A stretch of DNA of 64,000 bases from JAUCQB01 sp964586235 (GTDB lineage Bacteria > Planctomycetota > Phycisphaerae > UBA1845 > PWPN01), in the NCBI GenBank assembly GCA_964586235.1, contig CAZPIO010000018.1, positions 1 to 64,000 of the forward strand. The letters are read 5' to 3'. Below, piece by piece: positions 9,488-20,082 of this stretch. Within the stretch, counting starts at the first letter, position 1, and every line of letters starts with the position of its first letter. The position numbers and the translations under genes are program-made. Under the pieces are notes generated by a model. That model made no database searches, was not told where the DNA came from, and saw only the letters and a program-made list of their open reading frames with translations.

Positions 9488-10537
9488 TTACCGCTGGTAG
9501 ATCGGCAGATACCGATACGGAATCGACAGCGTCAGGATCATCATCGTCGTGCCGTAGGCCGTTCCGTATTCGGAATTCCAGTGCTCTCCGTTCTCTTGCT
9601 GGCCGAGGACCTGGTCGCGGATGGGGGGGAACCACTGCTGCCAGCGGCGGAAGTCCTTGGCCTGGTAGACCGCCTGGGCCGCGTAGTAGATGCCATAGTG
9701 GAAGTTGCCCTCGTCCTTCCTGTCCTTGCCGATGTTGGCGATGAGGTAGTCGAGCCCGCGCCGGACCTCGTCGCAGTCGAACTGGCCGCAGACCTCCAGC
9801 GAGGCCACGCCCGCCCCGGTCCTCGCGTAGCCCGGCTTGCCCGACCGCGTCTGATAGTAGAAGCCGCCGCCCTTGTCGGCGCAGAGCTTCACGTACTTGA
9901 TCGCCCGCTCGATGGTCTCGGCCGGAACAATCATCCCCGCGTGCTGGGCCCCACGGAGGGCGAGGATCTGCATGACCGTTACCGAGATGTCCGCGTCGGC
10001 GCTGGAGGGCTGGTATCGCCAGCCGCCCTCGCTGTTCTGTGCGTTGACGATGACGCGGACGGCGCCCTGGATCGCCGCGGGGATCTCCGGCCGCTCGCTC
10101 ATGCCGTACACCTCACTGAGCATCAAGGTCGAGGCCGCGTGCTCGTACATCGGGCCGTGCGACGACCCATCGGCGTAATGGATGAGTCCGCTCGGCTGGA
10201 CGTTGCCGAGGACCCAGCCGATGCTCCGGTCAAGCACCGCGGCGTATTCGCCCTGTTCGGGTACGTTGCCCGTCGCCAGGAAGGCCAGAATCGCCAGCGA
10301 CGTCACGCCCACGTTCGGGCCCACGTTCGAGTACGTCCACGCCCCGCTGGGAAGCTGGCACCCGGCCAGGAACTGCAGGGCATTCCGGATCGCCCGCTCC
10401 GACTCGGGGTTCATCTCGACGAACATGTCTCGTTGTTCGGGCGAGTCGATCGTCCGTGCGACCTGCGCTATTGCCCGGCCTGAAAGGCACGTCAAGGCGA
10501 CTGCCGCAATCGACGTGGTCCGGAAGAGCCGGTTCAT
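9488..10537 (-). CDS. Exported squalene-cyclase/prenyltransferase-like alpha/alpha toroid protein
   Basis: 349 residues with a signal peptide (IAAVALTCLSGRAIA). It contains repeated helix-pair units with QxxxGxW-like signatures: LAGCQLPSGAWTYS, IVNAQNSEGGWRYQ and CADKGGGFYYQ. These are typical of the squalene/oxidosqualene cyclase and prenyltransferase repeat fold. The DXDD catalytic acid of true class II cyclases was not found, so it is unlikely to be a terpene cyclase. Proteins of this kind are common in Planctomycetes next to MoxR/BatA operons, with unknown function. Its ATG at 10537 overlaps the upstream gene's stop by 4 bases, so translation is probably coupled. Confidence 0.75.
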   Translation of the reverse strand: MNRLFRTTSIAAVALTCLSGRAIAQVARTIDSPEQRDMFVEMNPESERAIRNALQFLAGCQLPSGAWTYSNVGPNVGVTSLAILAFLATGNVPEQGEYAAVLDRSIGWVLGNVQPSGLIHYADGSSHGPMYEHAASTLMLSEVYGMSERPEIPAAIQGAVRVIVNAQNSEGGWRYQPSSADADISVTVMQILALRGAQHAGMIVPAETIERAIKYVKLCADKGGGFYYQTRSGKPGYARTGAGVASLEVCGQFDCDEVRRGLDYLIANIGKDRKDEGNFHYGIYYAAQAVYQAKDFRRWQQWFPPIRDQVLGQQENGEHWNSEYGTAYGTTMMILTLSIPYRYLPIYQR

Positions 10538-12489
10538 CGGTTATCCTCCCTTGGTTGTGTGGTGAGCGTCGGTCCGGCGCCACGCAGCGAATTGAGGGCA
10601 TCTTCCAGCGCCAGCACGATCGCCGGCATGTCGCTGCCCGCCAGTTGACCGAGCCGGTCGGCCGTGGCCCGCAGGCGCAGCCAGCGGTCCTCCTGGCCGA
10701 TTCGGGAGGCGGCGTAATCATCCGCCACCCGCCCGAGCTGTTCGCCGAGCTGGCCGGTGGTTCGTGCCAGGCGGTCCTGGCGCCATTTTTCCGCCCGCGT
10801 CCGTTCCTGCACGGCGGCCGGACGATCGGATTCGGCCGCACCTGCGATGCGTTTGACCGTCTCGGCGCTTTCGGCCTGCAACGACTCGAGCTGGGCCAGC
10901 TTGTCCATGATCTGCTCCCGCTCGTCGTTGAGCGCGCGGGCCAGCTCCACCTCACTCATCAGCTTCAGCTTCCGCGGCCGCGAGACGGGCCACTCGTGTT
11001 TGACGGCATGCTCACCCTCGTCCCGTGCCTCCAGCCAGTATGTCAGGGTGTCGCCGGGCTTGAGGCCCAGCGGCCCCACCGCCCAATCGTATCGCACGGT
11101 GACCCGCTTGCCGGTTGCGACGAGCGGGATGTCGATGCGGCCAACGTCGCTGTCATTGTTCTTTCGGTGGCACAGAGTCACCCTGGCGACGCCGTAGTCG
11201 TCGCTGATCTCCGCGCCGATCGGGAGAACGGCCTGCGGCGTGACGCGGCGGTCGATGGTCGGCACGACGCGGTCGAACTGAGGATACTGGTTGTCGATCA
11301 TCTCGATCCGGTAGATGACCGGATCGGCGTTGTGGAAGCCGTTTTCGTCGGTCAGATTGACTCGGTAAGAGCGGCTGGCCTCGACGCTGAAGCTCGTTGA
11401 GGCGCCCGGCCGTGAGTCCACATCCATCACGGCCGATTTGCCGTCCTCCCAGGCGAGTTGAGCCTCCGTGATGGCCTTATTGGTGGTGATGCGAAGCTCA
11501 ATCCGCGTGCCGAGAACCGCCTCGACGTTGCCGTCCTCGATGGTCTGCTTCTCCAGATGCGTGAAGTCGGGATAGACGCAGTTCGCCTGAACGCGAGCGA
11601 TTTCCGGCGGCGGCACCATGATGACGTGAGCCGGTTCCGTGGCGTTGTCGCCGATCTCCACCCACACGTCCAGGTCCTGCGTGACCGGTCGATACTGCAC
11701 GTTGAAGCGGCCGTCGGCGCTCACCTCGAAGTACGCCCGATCGGCGGCCCCTTGTCCCGTGCGGACCCGCAGCATGCCGTTCGATGGAATGACTCCCCCG
11801 GCCGTGCCCGAAAGCGTCAACGTCCCGCCTCGGACGACGCGGCTGCTGATTTCGGCAATCCGGATGTGCGTTCGCTTGGGCCAGTTGACCTCCTCCCAGG
11901 GCAGCAATACGCGTGCAAGGCCGATGCCCGCCGAGGCTGGGTTCGCCGCCGCCAGGGCGACTGCGGCGATCACGACGGCGCATGCCGCGGCGATCCGCTT
12001 CCACACCCGCTTGCCGGGAACGACCGCTGAAAGTTCCACATGTCCTGCCGCAGCCTCGGCGGATTCACAGACTCGCTCGTAGAGGGCGTCGGAGGTTCCG
12101 CCGGCCGTGCGACGGGCGGGATCCGCAAGCTGGATCGCGGTGATCAAGCGCCCGCGAAGATCCGGATATCTGCGCTCGATCAGGAGGGCGGCGATTCTGG
12201 TCGAGATCGTCTTCCAGAGTGGGAGAGCCTGTCGGTGGTAGGTCCAGGCCACTGCCGCCGCGACGACCAGCAGCAGGGCGAGGCGGCAGACGAATCCGCC
12301 GCGGATCCAGGCGTCGAGCAGGATTGTCGCCGTCAGGCTGATCGCCAGGACGCCGGCCAGGAGACTCACTGCCAGCGCTCGTGCCAGCCTTGTGCAACGG
12401 GTCTGCACCGCTCTGATGCGGGACGCGCAGGCCTTTGGGCTTATGTCCAGCCTTCGTCCGGTGTCGGGTTGTGCTTTCGGCTCGTTCAT
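10534..12489 (-). CDS. DUF4175-like membrane protein with periplasmic Ig-like region and coiled coil
   Basis: 651 residues. Three hydrophobic segments lie near residues 36-60, 66-85 and 166-190. Then comes a long extracytoplasmic beta-rich region (EVNWPKRTHIRIAEISSRVV, GTLTLSGTAGG, YRVNLTDENGF). A C-terminal coiled-coil region is rich in E, Q, R and L (ELARALNDEREQIMDKLAQL). This layout matches the DUF4175-type proteins usually found after BatA/BatB-like genes. It starts 6 bases after the upstream VWA gene's stop and overlaps the next gene by 4 bases. A scaffold role in a membrane complex with its VWA neighbours is likely but inferred. Confidence 0.7.
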   Translation of the reverse strand: MNEPKAQPDTGRRLDISPKACASRIRAVQTRCTRLARALAVSLLAGVLAISLTATILLDAWIRGGFVCRLALLLVVAAAVAWTYHRQALPLWKTISTRIAALLIERRYPDLRGRLITAIQLADPARRTAGGTSDALYERVCESAEAAAGHVELSAVVPGKRVWKRIAAACAVVIAAVALAAANPASAGIGLARVLLPWEEVNWPKRTHIRIAEISSRVVRGGTLTLSGTAGGVIPSNGMLRVRTGQGAADRAYFEVSADGRFNVQYRPVTQDLDVWVEIGDNATEPAHVIMVPPPEIARVQANCVYPDFTHLEKQTIEDGNVEAVLGTRIELRITTNKAITEAQLAWEDGKSAVMDVDSRPGASTSFSVEASRSYRVNLTDENGFHNADPVIYRIEMIDNQYPQFDRVVPTIDRRVTPQAVLPIGAEISDDYGVARVTLCHRKNNDSDVGRIDIPLVATGKRVTVRYDWAVGPLGLKPGDTLTYWLEARDEGEHAVKHEWPVSRPRKLKLMSEVELARALNDEREQIMDKLAQLESLQAESAETVKRIAGAAESDRPAAVQERTRAEKWRQDRLARTTGQLGEQLGRVADDYAASRIGQEDRWLRLRATADRLGQLAGSDMPAIVLALEDALNSLRGAGPTLTTQPREDNR

Positions 12490-12495
12490 CTTGTG

Positions 12496-14874
12496 TTACG
12501 GCAACTGCCAAAGCCGCCGCAGAATCCAGTCCAATGCCAGCAGCCCCACGAACAGCAGCACCAGCCAGGGCTTGTCCCACAGCCGATAGTCGCGTTGTTC
12601 GCGGATCGATCTTGGTGACAGGTCGATCCCGGCGATCACCTTGTCGATTTCCTCGGCCCGTCCGCTCTGGCCGCCGGTGTTGTCGGCGATTTCCTTCATC
12701 AAGGTCGGGTTCGCGGCCGGGTCGGCCAGCTCGATCTGCGGGGCCTGCACGTCCACGATCGCCGACGCATCCAGCGCGTGCCCGTCCACCCACAACTTGC
12801 ACAAGCCGGGTGTAGGCAACGGCACGCGGGCTTCATACATGTGCTCGGCGCCCGGCGACGGTGCCAGCGGCAGTTTCTGCTGACGCCCGTCCTCGCTCTC
12901 GGTGACGATCGCAGGCAGCTCCGCCCCGCCCAGTTCCTCGGACCGCACCGTTACCAGGGCGGTGTCGTTGCGGTTGTAAACCGTCCGATCGGTCCACAGA
13001 TTGACTCGCTGGCCCTCACCGCCAAGGTGGGGCGCACCGAGGTATTGGATCATCTGCCCCCACAGCCGGTAAAACACCCGGTCACCCTGCTTGAATCGCC
13101 ATCGCCACGTCTCGTCGATGCCGCAGAAGAAGCTCTTGCCCTTTCCGGAGTTCTGGACCGCCAGGAGCGGCATCCGCTCGTTCTGGCCGGCCGGGCACAT
13201 CTCCGTCGGGTGGACCGCGAGCACGAGTGCCCCCGGCCGTGGCTTGCGCACCGGCGCGTACCAGTACACCGGCAGCAGGGCTTTCCATTGCTCGATGTTC
13301 TGCTCGATGTCGTCGCCAAGCTGGATGGGTGAGTAGGTCTGGCCCAGAGGGGTCAACTCGGGCACGAACTGATCCTGCTTGCCGGCCTTCGGACGCTGCG
13401 GCGGCCGCCCGGCCTCGTCCGCGGGCTCGACCGGGAACAGGTCGGCCAGCGAGGTCTCGACGTACGCCCGCGGATTGAAGCTCGGCCCGGCCATCAGCAG
13501 CAGGCCCGCCCCGTCGTCGCGAACCATCGAGCCGATCCACTCCATCTGCTCGGCCGTCAGGATCGCCGGGTCGAGGTCGCCGATGATGAACACGTCGTAG
13601 TTCTTGAATTCGTCCCTGGTGTTGGGCAGCGAGGCGATCATCGGCGGCGCAGGCTTGGGGGCCGGCTCCGCTCCAGCAAGCAGAACTTGCAGCTTGAGCC
13701 GGCGGTCGCGGTTCATCGCGTCCCGGAGGAAGCGGAACTGCCACCGTGGCCGGTTCTCCATGTAGAGTACGCGGACCCTCTCGCTCGTCACGCGAGCGAC
13801 GAAGCTGCGGTGGTTGTTCTGCTGGACGGTTTCGTCAGGTTGCGGCGGCACTTCGACCCGAAAAGTGTGCTCGCCCGCTTGTGTCGGGGTGAAGATGATC
13901 GAGACGTTGGCCTCCCCGGCGCCCTCAGCGAAGGTGGCATTTGCCCGACCGAGTTCCTGCGACCCACTTCTCAGGATCACGGGGATCTGCCCCTGCTGAT
14001 AGCCCCTCTGCCGTAGCCGCACAACTACCGTGGCTGGGTCATCGCTGAACAGTACTTCGTTGGCCAGCACCTGCCGGACCTCGATATCCCGCGGATTCGG
14101 GTCGCCCAGCGTCACGGTGCTCACCGGCACGCCCGCCTGTTTCCAGCGCGGGCACGCGGCCAGCGGCGAGCCGCCCGTGTTGTTGGCCCCGTCGCTCAGC
14201 AGGAGAATGCCCGCGGTCGGGCGGCCGCGAAGACGCTCGACCATTTCGTCGATGCTTGCAGTCAACGCGGTGAACTGGCCGGATGCGTCGAGATTGTCGA
14301 AGGCCGTTGGCGGCTCGCTCTTGTCGAGCGGCCGTGCGGTCTGGTCGAAGGTGAACAGCACCACGTCGGCGGTGCTCGCCAGGCTTTCCAGCCGTGAGGG
14401 TTTGCCCGGATCGGTGTCTGTGAGCAGCCGGTGGGCGAGATCAATCCGAGAGATGCTGCCCATCTCGAAGCTCGGTCCAGTGGCGGGGGCAGTGCCGGCT
14501 GTTGACGTCGCCGAGCTCCGAACGGACGCCGGATAGCGGTCCTGCAGCGACATGCTCTGCGAGGTGTCGACGGCCACGGCCAGCGTCGGCTTGAGCTTGT
14601 AGTCCGTCTGGACGTGCAGCGAGAGGTCGAGCAGCATCGGTATGAGGCAGGCGACGGCGGCGATCCGCAGCACCGCGAGCACGACGCGTTTACGGAGGGT
14701 GAGGTCCAGCCCCCTGGCCCGGGAAAGCCAGATCGCGATGACCACCAGCACGGCCGCGATGATGACTGTCCCGACCGGCCCGAACAGCGGGTAAGCGCGC
14801 AGGCCCACCTCGCTTGCCTGCCCCTCGACATGTTGGGGCCAGATCAGCCAGTTCAACCAGTTCGCGCTGTTCAT
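12496..14874 (-). CDS. Membrane VWA protein with glutamine-amidotransferase-like domain (BatB-like)
   Basis: 792 residues. Two transmembrane helices (about 33-50 and 64-84) precede a von Willebrand A domain with the MIDAS motif DTSQS at 103-107 and LLLSDGANNTGG further on. An Ig-like stretch comes next. It is followed by a class I GATase-like fold (RVRVLYMENRPRWQFRFLRDA, NYDVFIIGDLDPA, GAGLLLMAGPSFNP) with no evident catalytic cysteine. A final transmembrane helix sits at the C-terminus (WLVLLFVGLLALDWILRRLW). The protein probably presents a metal-dependent binding domain in the periplasm. It is part of the leftward moxR operon. Confidence 0.8.
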   Translation of the reverse strand: MNSANWLNWLIWPQHVEGQASEVGLRAYPLFGPVGTVIIAAVLVVIAIWLSRARGLDLTLRKRVVLAVLRIAAVACLIPMLLDLSLHVQTDYKLKPTLAVAVDTSQSMSLQDRYPASVRSSATSTAGTAPATGPSFEMGSISRIDLAHRLLTDTDPGKPSRLESLASTADVVLFTFDQTARPLDKSEPPTAFDNLDASGQFTALTASIDEMVERLRGRPTAGILLLSDGANNTGGSPLAACPRWKQAGVPVSTVTLGDPNPRDIEVRQVLANEVLFSDDPATVVVRLRQRGYQQGQIPVILRSGSQELGRANATFAEGAGEANVSIIFTPTQAGEHTFRVEVPPQPDETVQQNNHRSFVARVTSERVRVLYMENRPRWQFRFLRDAMNRDRRLKLQVLLAGAEPAPKPAPPMIASLPNTRDEFKNYDVFIIGDLDPAILTAEQMEWIGSMVRDDGAGLLLMAGPSFNPRAYVETSLADLFPVEPADEAGRPPQRPKAGKQDQFVPELTPLGQTYSPIQLGDDIEQNIEQWKALLPVYWYAPVRKPRPGALVLAVHPTEMCPAGQNERMPLLAVQNSGKGKSFFCGIDETWRWRFKQGDRVFYRLWGQMIQYLGAPHLGGEGQRVNLWTDRTVYNRNDTALVTVRSEELGGAELPAIVTESEDGRQQKLPLAPSPGAEHMYEARVPLPTPGLCKLWVDGHALDASAIVDVQAPQIELADPAANPTLMKEIADNTGGQSGRAEEIDKVIAGIDLSPRSIREQRDYRLWDKPWLVLLFVGLLALDWILRRLWQLP

Positions 14875-14903
14875 TTCCTTTAGCCGTCTCGTCTACGGGC
14901 TTC

Positions 14904-14955
14904 GTAGGAGCGGTCTCTGACCGCGATCCAGGTCGGGCTCAGAGAGCCCTCCTAC
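14904..14955. repeat. Inverted pair of REP-like palindromes
   Basis: The plus copy at 14904-14927 reads GTAGGAGCGGTCTCTGACCG then CGATC. The minus copy at 14933-14955 reads GTAGGAGGGCTCTCTGAGCC then CGA on its strand. The pair fills the 88-base gap between the two VWA genes. It forms a head-out mosaic element like the BIMEs of enterobacteria and pseudomonads. Confidence 0.85.
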
Positions 14956-14962
14956 AACCCTG

Positions 14963-17179
14963 CTACAACCTCATCGCCTTCTTCAACAGGGCCTCCGCAT
15001 CCACCTGCCTGGGGGCGAACAGCTTCACCAGCACCAACTCGATTACCAGGAGGCCCAGCAACAATGCCAGGCCTGCCGTCGACAGCTCCGATTGCATCTT
15101 CGCGGCGTGCAGGGCCGACCGCATGGTCTCGTCAGGTCCCACGACGTGTGCGGTCTTTAGCGTTTCCGTCTCCCGCAGTTGACCAACGCTCATCATCGCG
15201 GGGTCAACCTCCGAATCCGCCAGATCGGCCGCCTTCTTCGATTGCCGGGGCGCCCCACCCGCATCTCGATAGGTTAGTGTGTATATCCCCGCCCGGTCCG
15301 CCGAGGCCAGCAGAACGCGCGGCTGTCCGGTGAGCGTATCCTCGCCGACCATCGCCTCGGCCGGGGCACTGCTGCCGTCCGGGTAGGTCAGGCTGGCTTC
15401 ATTTACGCCGGAGACCGCCCATTCGATCGCCTTGCCCGCTTCAACCGCTCCGACGTCCTGGCCGAAGGTCAGGTGGAAAGCCAACTGCTGGAAGAAGGGC
15501 ACGAACGCCGGCGATAGCGGAAACTCGCCGCCTTGGCGGTCCGCCGGGGCCCCGAAGTAGATGACGCGGCCTCGACCGTAGGCGTTCGCCACCAGGGCGG
15601 CCGCTCCGTTGGTGAACTTGGCCCACGTCTGCACGTTCTTGCCCTGCACGGTTCCGACCGGCCTGAGGGTGCGGAAGCCGGCCAGGGACAGCGCTCGCAT
15701 CAGCGTCGGATCATCAAATCCGGCCAGCGCCGGTACCAGGGGCTCGGTCAGCACCAGCCCGATGGGTTGATCGGTCGGTTGCAGGTTGATCGGCGCCGAT
15801 AGCTTCACCGGCAGGATTGAGCTGGGGCCTTCTGAGAACATCACAGCGAGGTTCGACGGGTCAACCTGTGCTCCTGCGATGATCAGCAGGCCGGCGCCGT
15901 CGCGCACGGCCGTCTTGATCTGCCCCAGGGCGGTTGTCGGCAAGGCCGGTACGTCCGCCAGGATGATCAGCGGGAAACTGCCGATCTGCACCGTCTCGAG
16001 TCCCGACGTCGGCACGGTGCGGATGTCAAACAACGGGACGCTCGCCTGGTCCTGGGGGTCCGTCGGCCAGAGGGCGACCTGAAGGAACCCGCTGGCCGAG
16101 CTCGGCGGGTCCGGCCCCGGCCGGCCGTCGATGATCAGCACGCTGATCCGCTCGCGCACGCGAACCACCATCGATCGCAGGTTGTTGCGGTCGTACAAAT
16201 CGCTGTCGCATCGGACCGCGATAGTGTGCTCGCCCGGCGAGTTGAACCGATGCCCCAGCGGCACGATGTAATCCTGGTCCGGCGGCACCGTGACCTCTTT
16301 GCGGGTCACCTTCTGCCCGTCCACGAACAGATCCAGCGTGGTCGTCACGTCTTCCTTGTGACCGAAAGACTTCATCTTCACGCTGATGGACGTCGGCCAC
16401 AGGCTGCACGCCAGCCCCGGGATCATCGCGTCCGGGCCGCCGGCGATGGATACGTCGGTCACCGCCACGTCGGCCGCCGGCGTCTCCGGCACCGTCACGA
16501 CGAACAACTCGGCGACCTCGCGAGCCTGGGCGAAGGCCTGCCGCCGCCTGGTATCATCATCGTGCCAGGATGTGGCCTGCCCGTCGGTCACCAGCACGAG
16601 TTCACGGTTTGGCGAGGACTCGTTCTTCAGCCGGTCGGCCGCGCGGGTCAACGACTCCTCGATCGCCGGGCCGCTGTCGCGGGCGGCCAGCTTCGAAATG
16701 GCCTGCCGCACGTAACCCAGGTCGCGCGTCGGCTGGCGGACGAGGTCGATCGGCGGATCGGCCGCCAGCATCACCGCCACGTCGCTGCCCGCGGGCAGTT
16801 CGTCGAGATACTGCTCGATCCGCGACACCGCCCGGTCGAGCCGGCTGCGGACGCCGTCGGATGCCGCCATGCTCGCCGAATCGTCCAGCACGATGATGCT
16901 CACCGTGCGCTGCCGCTGCCCGCTGAGCCATCGCCATCCGGCCCGTGCCACCGGTCTCAGCACCACCAGCACCACCGCCGCGACGATCAACGTGCGCACG
17001 ATCAGCAGCAGGATCGTCTCCAGGAGCAGCTTCCGGCGGTTCTTGCGCAGCGCCCGCATCAGGAAGGTCTGCGCCGCCCAGCGGACCCGAGGCAGCCTCT
17101 GCCGGATCAGGATGTGGATCAGGATCGGCACCGCCATCAGGGGGAGCAGCCAGAGCAGGTCGCTGTTCAGCAGCCTCAT
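14963..17179 (-). CDS. BatA-domain VWA membrane protein
   Basis: 738 residues. The N-terminus matches the BatA (aerotolerance regulator) signature: two hydrophobic segments at about 8-25 and 55-75 separated by RQRLPRVRWAAQTFLMRALRKNRRK. A VWA domain follows with DDSAS (metal residues Asp99, Ser101, Ser103) and LVLVTDGQATSW. Ig-like and GATase-like regions come next. A last transmembrane helix sits near the C-terminus (AGLALLLGLLVIELVLVKLF). The ATG at 17179 overlaps the DUF58 stop by 4 bases, so coupling is expected. MoxR AAA proteins are thought to act on such VWA partners. Confidence 0.85.
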   Translation of the reverse strand: MRLLNSDLLWLLPLMAVPILIHILIRQRLPRVRWAAQTFLMRALRKNRRKLLLETILLLIVRTLIVAAVVLVVLRPVARAGWRWLSGQRQRTVSIIVLDDSASMAASDGVRSRLDRAVSRIEQYLDELPAGSDVAVMLAADPPIDLVRQPTRDLGYVRQAISKLAARDSGPAIEESLTRAADRLKNESSPNRELVLVTDGQATSWHDDDTRRRQAFAQAREVAELFVVTVPETPAADVAVTDVSIAGGPDAMIPGLACSLWPTSISVKMKSFGHKEDVTTTLDLFVDGQKVTRKEVTVPPDQDYIVPLGHRFNSPGEHTIAVRCDSDLYDRNNLRSMVVRVRERISVLIIDGRPGPDPPSSASGFLQVALWPTDPQDQASVPLFDIRTVPTSGLETVQIGSFPLIILADVPALPTTALGQIKTAVRDGAGLLIIAGAQVDPSNLAVMFSEGPSSILPVKLSAPINLQPTDQPIGLVLTEPLVPALAGFDDPTLMRALSLAGFRTLRPVGTVQGKNVQTWAKFTNGAAALVANAYGRGRVIYFGAPADRQGGEFPLSPAFVPFFQQLAFHLTFGQDVGAVEAGKAIEWAVSGVNEASLTYPDGSSAPAEAMVGEDTLTGQPRVLLASADRAGIYTLTYRDAGGAPRQSKKAADLADSEVDPAMMSVGQLRETETLKTAHVVGPDETMRSALHAAKMQSELSTAGLALLLGLLVIELVLVKLFAPRQVDAEALLKKAMRL

Positions 17180-18126
17180 CGGCGGCCCTCCCGGATCTTG
17201 CCGCGGGCCGTCAGGTAGCGGACCAGGAGGTGATCGACCGGTTCAGCGGTGTTAACCAGGACGTAGTCGGACCGCGTGCTCGCGCAGGCCATTTTCGCCT
17301 GGTCGACGAACTGCTGCACGATCTCGACGTAGTCGGCGCGGATCTTGCTCGGCTCGGCGATGGCGGCGGGCAGCGATTCCATGCCTTCGAAGCGAATTCG
17401 ACCCGAGAACGCGAAGGTCAGCTCCTGCGGATCGAGGACGTGCATGACGATGACCTCGTGCCGCTGGTGTCGCAGTTGCTGCACCGCTCGCAGGATGCCG
17501 GCCGTGTCGTCGCCGCCTTCGGGCGAGCCGATGTCCAGCAGATCGGAGATGATCACCACGATGCCGCGGCGCCCGATCATTTCGGCGAGCACCGGCACGA
17601 CCGTCTCGAGCCTGGTGCCCCGCTCCGGCTTGATCGTCTCCAGGCTCGACGCCACTAAGCCGAGTGAGCCGAGGCTCGTCCGCGGCGGCAGGAAGCTCAG
17701 CAGGTTCTCATCAAACAGGGCGACCGAAACCGCGTCCGACTGCCGCAGCGCCAGGTACGACAGCGAGGCCGTCATCAGGCACGCGTGGTCGAGCTTGCTC
17801 GTCTTTCCCGATGCGTACCGCATCGACTCGCTGCAATCGAGAATGAAGGTGACGACGAAATTGGTCTCTTCCTGGAACTGCCGCACGTAGTATCGTTCGG
17901 TCCGCCCGTAAACCTTCCAGTCGACATGCCGCGTGTCGTCGCCGGGGACGTACGCCCGGTGCTGTGCGAATTCGCTGCTCGCCCCGAGGTAGGGGCTGCG
18001 CTGCAACCCGGCCATCGTGCCTTCCACCAGATCTCTGGCGCGCATCTCCAGCGAGGCAATATGGTCGAGCACGTCGAACACGACGTACTTGCGGTTGGTC
18101 AACTTTTCCTCGCGCTGCCTGGCCAT
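17176..18126 (-). CDS. DUF58 family protein (VWA-like)
   Basis: 316 residues. The DUF58 core is plain at 56-82 (HRAYVPGDDTRHVDWKVYGR). A VWA-like domain follows with DCSES at 97-101 and a second acidic site in IVVIISDLLDIG. Its length fits the family. It lies after the moxR-like gene and overlaps the BatA-type gene, the usual order moxR-DUF58-BatA. The family's biochemical role is unproven; it is taken to be a partner of the MoxR ATPase in assembling or activating envelope proteins. Confidence 0.9.
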   Translation of the reverse strand: MARQREEKLTNRKYVVFDVLDHIASLEMRARDLVEGTMAGLQRSPYLGASSEFAQHRAYVPGDDTRHVDWKVYGRTERYYVRQFQEETNFVVTFILDCSESMRYASGKTSKLDHACLMTASLSYLALRQSDAVSVALFDENLLSFLPPRTSLGSLGLVASSLETIKPERGTRLETVVPVLAEMIGRRGIVVIISDLLDIGSPEGGDDTAGILRAVQQLRHQRHEVIVMHVLDPQELTFAFSGRIRFEGMESLPAAIAEPSKIRADYVEIVQQFVDQAKMACASTRSDYVLVNTAEPVDHLLVRYLTARGKIREGRR

Positions 18127-18183
18127 CCTATGGTATCCGTTGCGCTAAGCCGGTCGCTCTGCCGGGTGGAGACCGATCCGTGA

Positions 18184-18324
18184 AATCCGAATGACGAAGC
18201 CGAAATGACGAATGAAATCCGAAGCACGAATAACGAAGGCGGCGGCGGAGCAGTCCCTTATTTGGGCATTCGGGTTTCGGCATTCGTCATTCATTCGACA
18301 TTCGGGTTTCGACATTCGTCATTT
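18184..18324. repeat. Degenerate inverted repeat of ATGACGAAT/CCGAA units
   Basis: The left arm, 18184-18238, is built from units such as AATCCGAATGACGAA and GAATGAAATCCGAAGC. The right arm, 18267-18324, carries the reverse complements (CATTCGGGTTTCGGCATTCG, GACATTCGTCATT). Together they could fold into a long imperfect hairpin between the moxR-like and DUF58 genes. No protein is encoded. Confidence 0.75.
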
Positions 18325-18352
18325 TCCCTTGGCCTCTGCTGGACCCTGAACC

Positions 18353-19366
<1,014 letters not shown>

Positions 19367-20082
19367 GAGAGATCCTCCAATCTTGGCGTGTCCCTGCGGC
19401 CGGTGCCGCCCGACGTTCATCCTTCAGTTCGTCCAGGCGAGGCATCATGGCCGGCAGTCGGCAATTGCATCGTGCTGCGACAAAAAAGCAACCGGCGGTT
19501 GCGGCGACAGCGGCCTGTTGCCTGAGTCCAGGGCTGCGTTCCGTTCCTTCCCGTTCGAGCCCTTGTTCGCGAGGTCCCAAAGCAGTCTGGCGGTGAGATA
19601 ACGACTCCGGCTGCAAGCGTATACTAAATCGCCCTCGCCGACAATGTGTCGCCGGGACACCGGCTTGTACTTGGATGTGGCGGGTGCGGGTGTGGTTTTC
19701 GTGGCAGGGCGGGGATGATCAGCCGGGAAGGAGGGCCTGCGGGTGTGGTGGGGAGCCAGTGCCTCGGCGCCCCCGGTGGACGGAAAGGCGTCTCATGGCC
19801 ACGACAGGATGAGTCGCCCGGTTTCTTGATGATCTGTCTCGTGGAGGCTGCTCAGCCCATGGTTTGCCGCATTGGGTGCGGGCACGGTCGATGATCTCCC
19901 TTTCGGCCGGGGAGCCGCTCGGGTTTTTGTGCAGTATCTGGACGCATCGGACGATCCTGCTCCAAATGGGGCCGACGCTGCTCGGCGAAGCTGCACCCGC
20001 CCGGGCAGCACGGGCATCCTGGTCTGCCGTTGATGTGGTTTCTTGTGTTGGCCGGTGTCGCCACTCAATGCGAGCATATGCC
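19367..20082. other. Long divergent intergenic region, no gene seen
   Basis: About 716 bp lie between the leftward moxR operon and the rightward zinc-ribbon genes. Reading frames crossing it have no recognisable domains or good ribosome binding sites. No clear promoter, RNA or repeat was recognised, although both operons should be driven from here. Confidence 0.5.

Noticed and set aside
9488..10537. Calling the toroid protein a terpene cyclase
   Set aside because: QW-like repeats are present, but no DXDD motif was found and the protein has a secretion signal and is only half the usual cyclase length.
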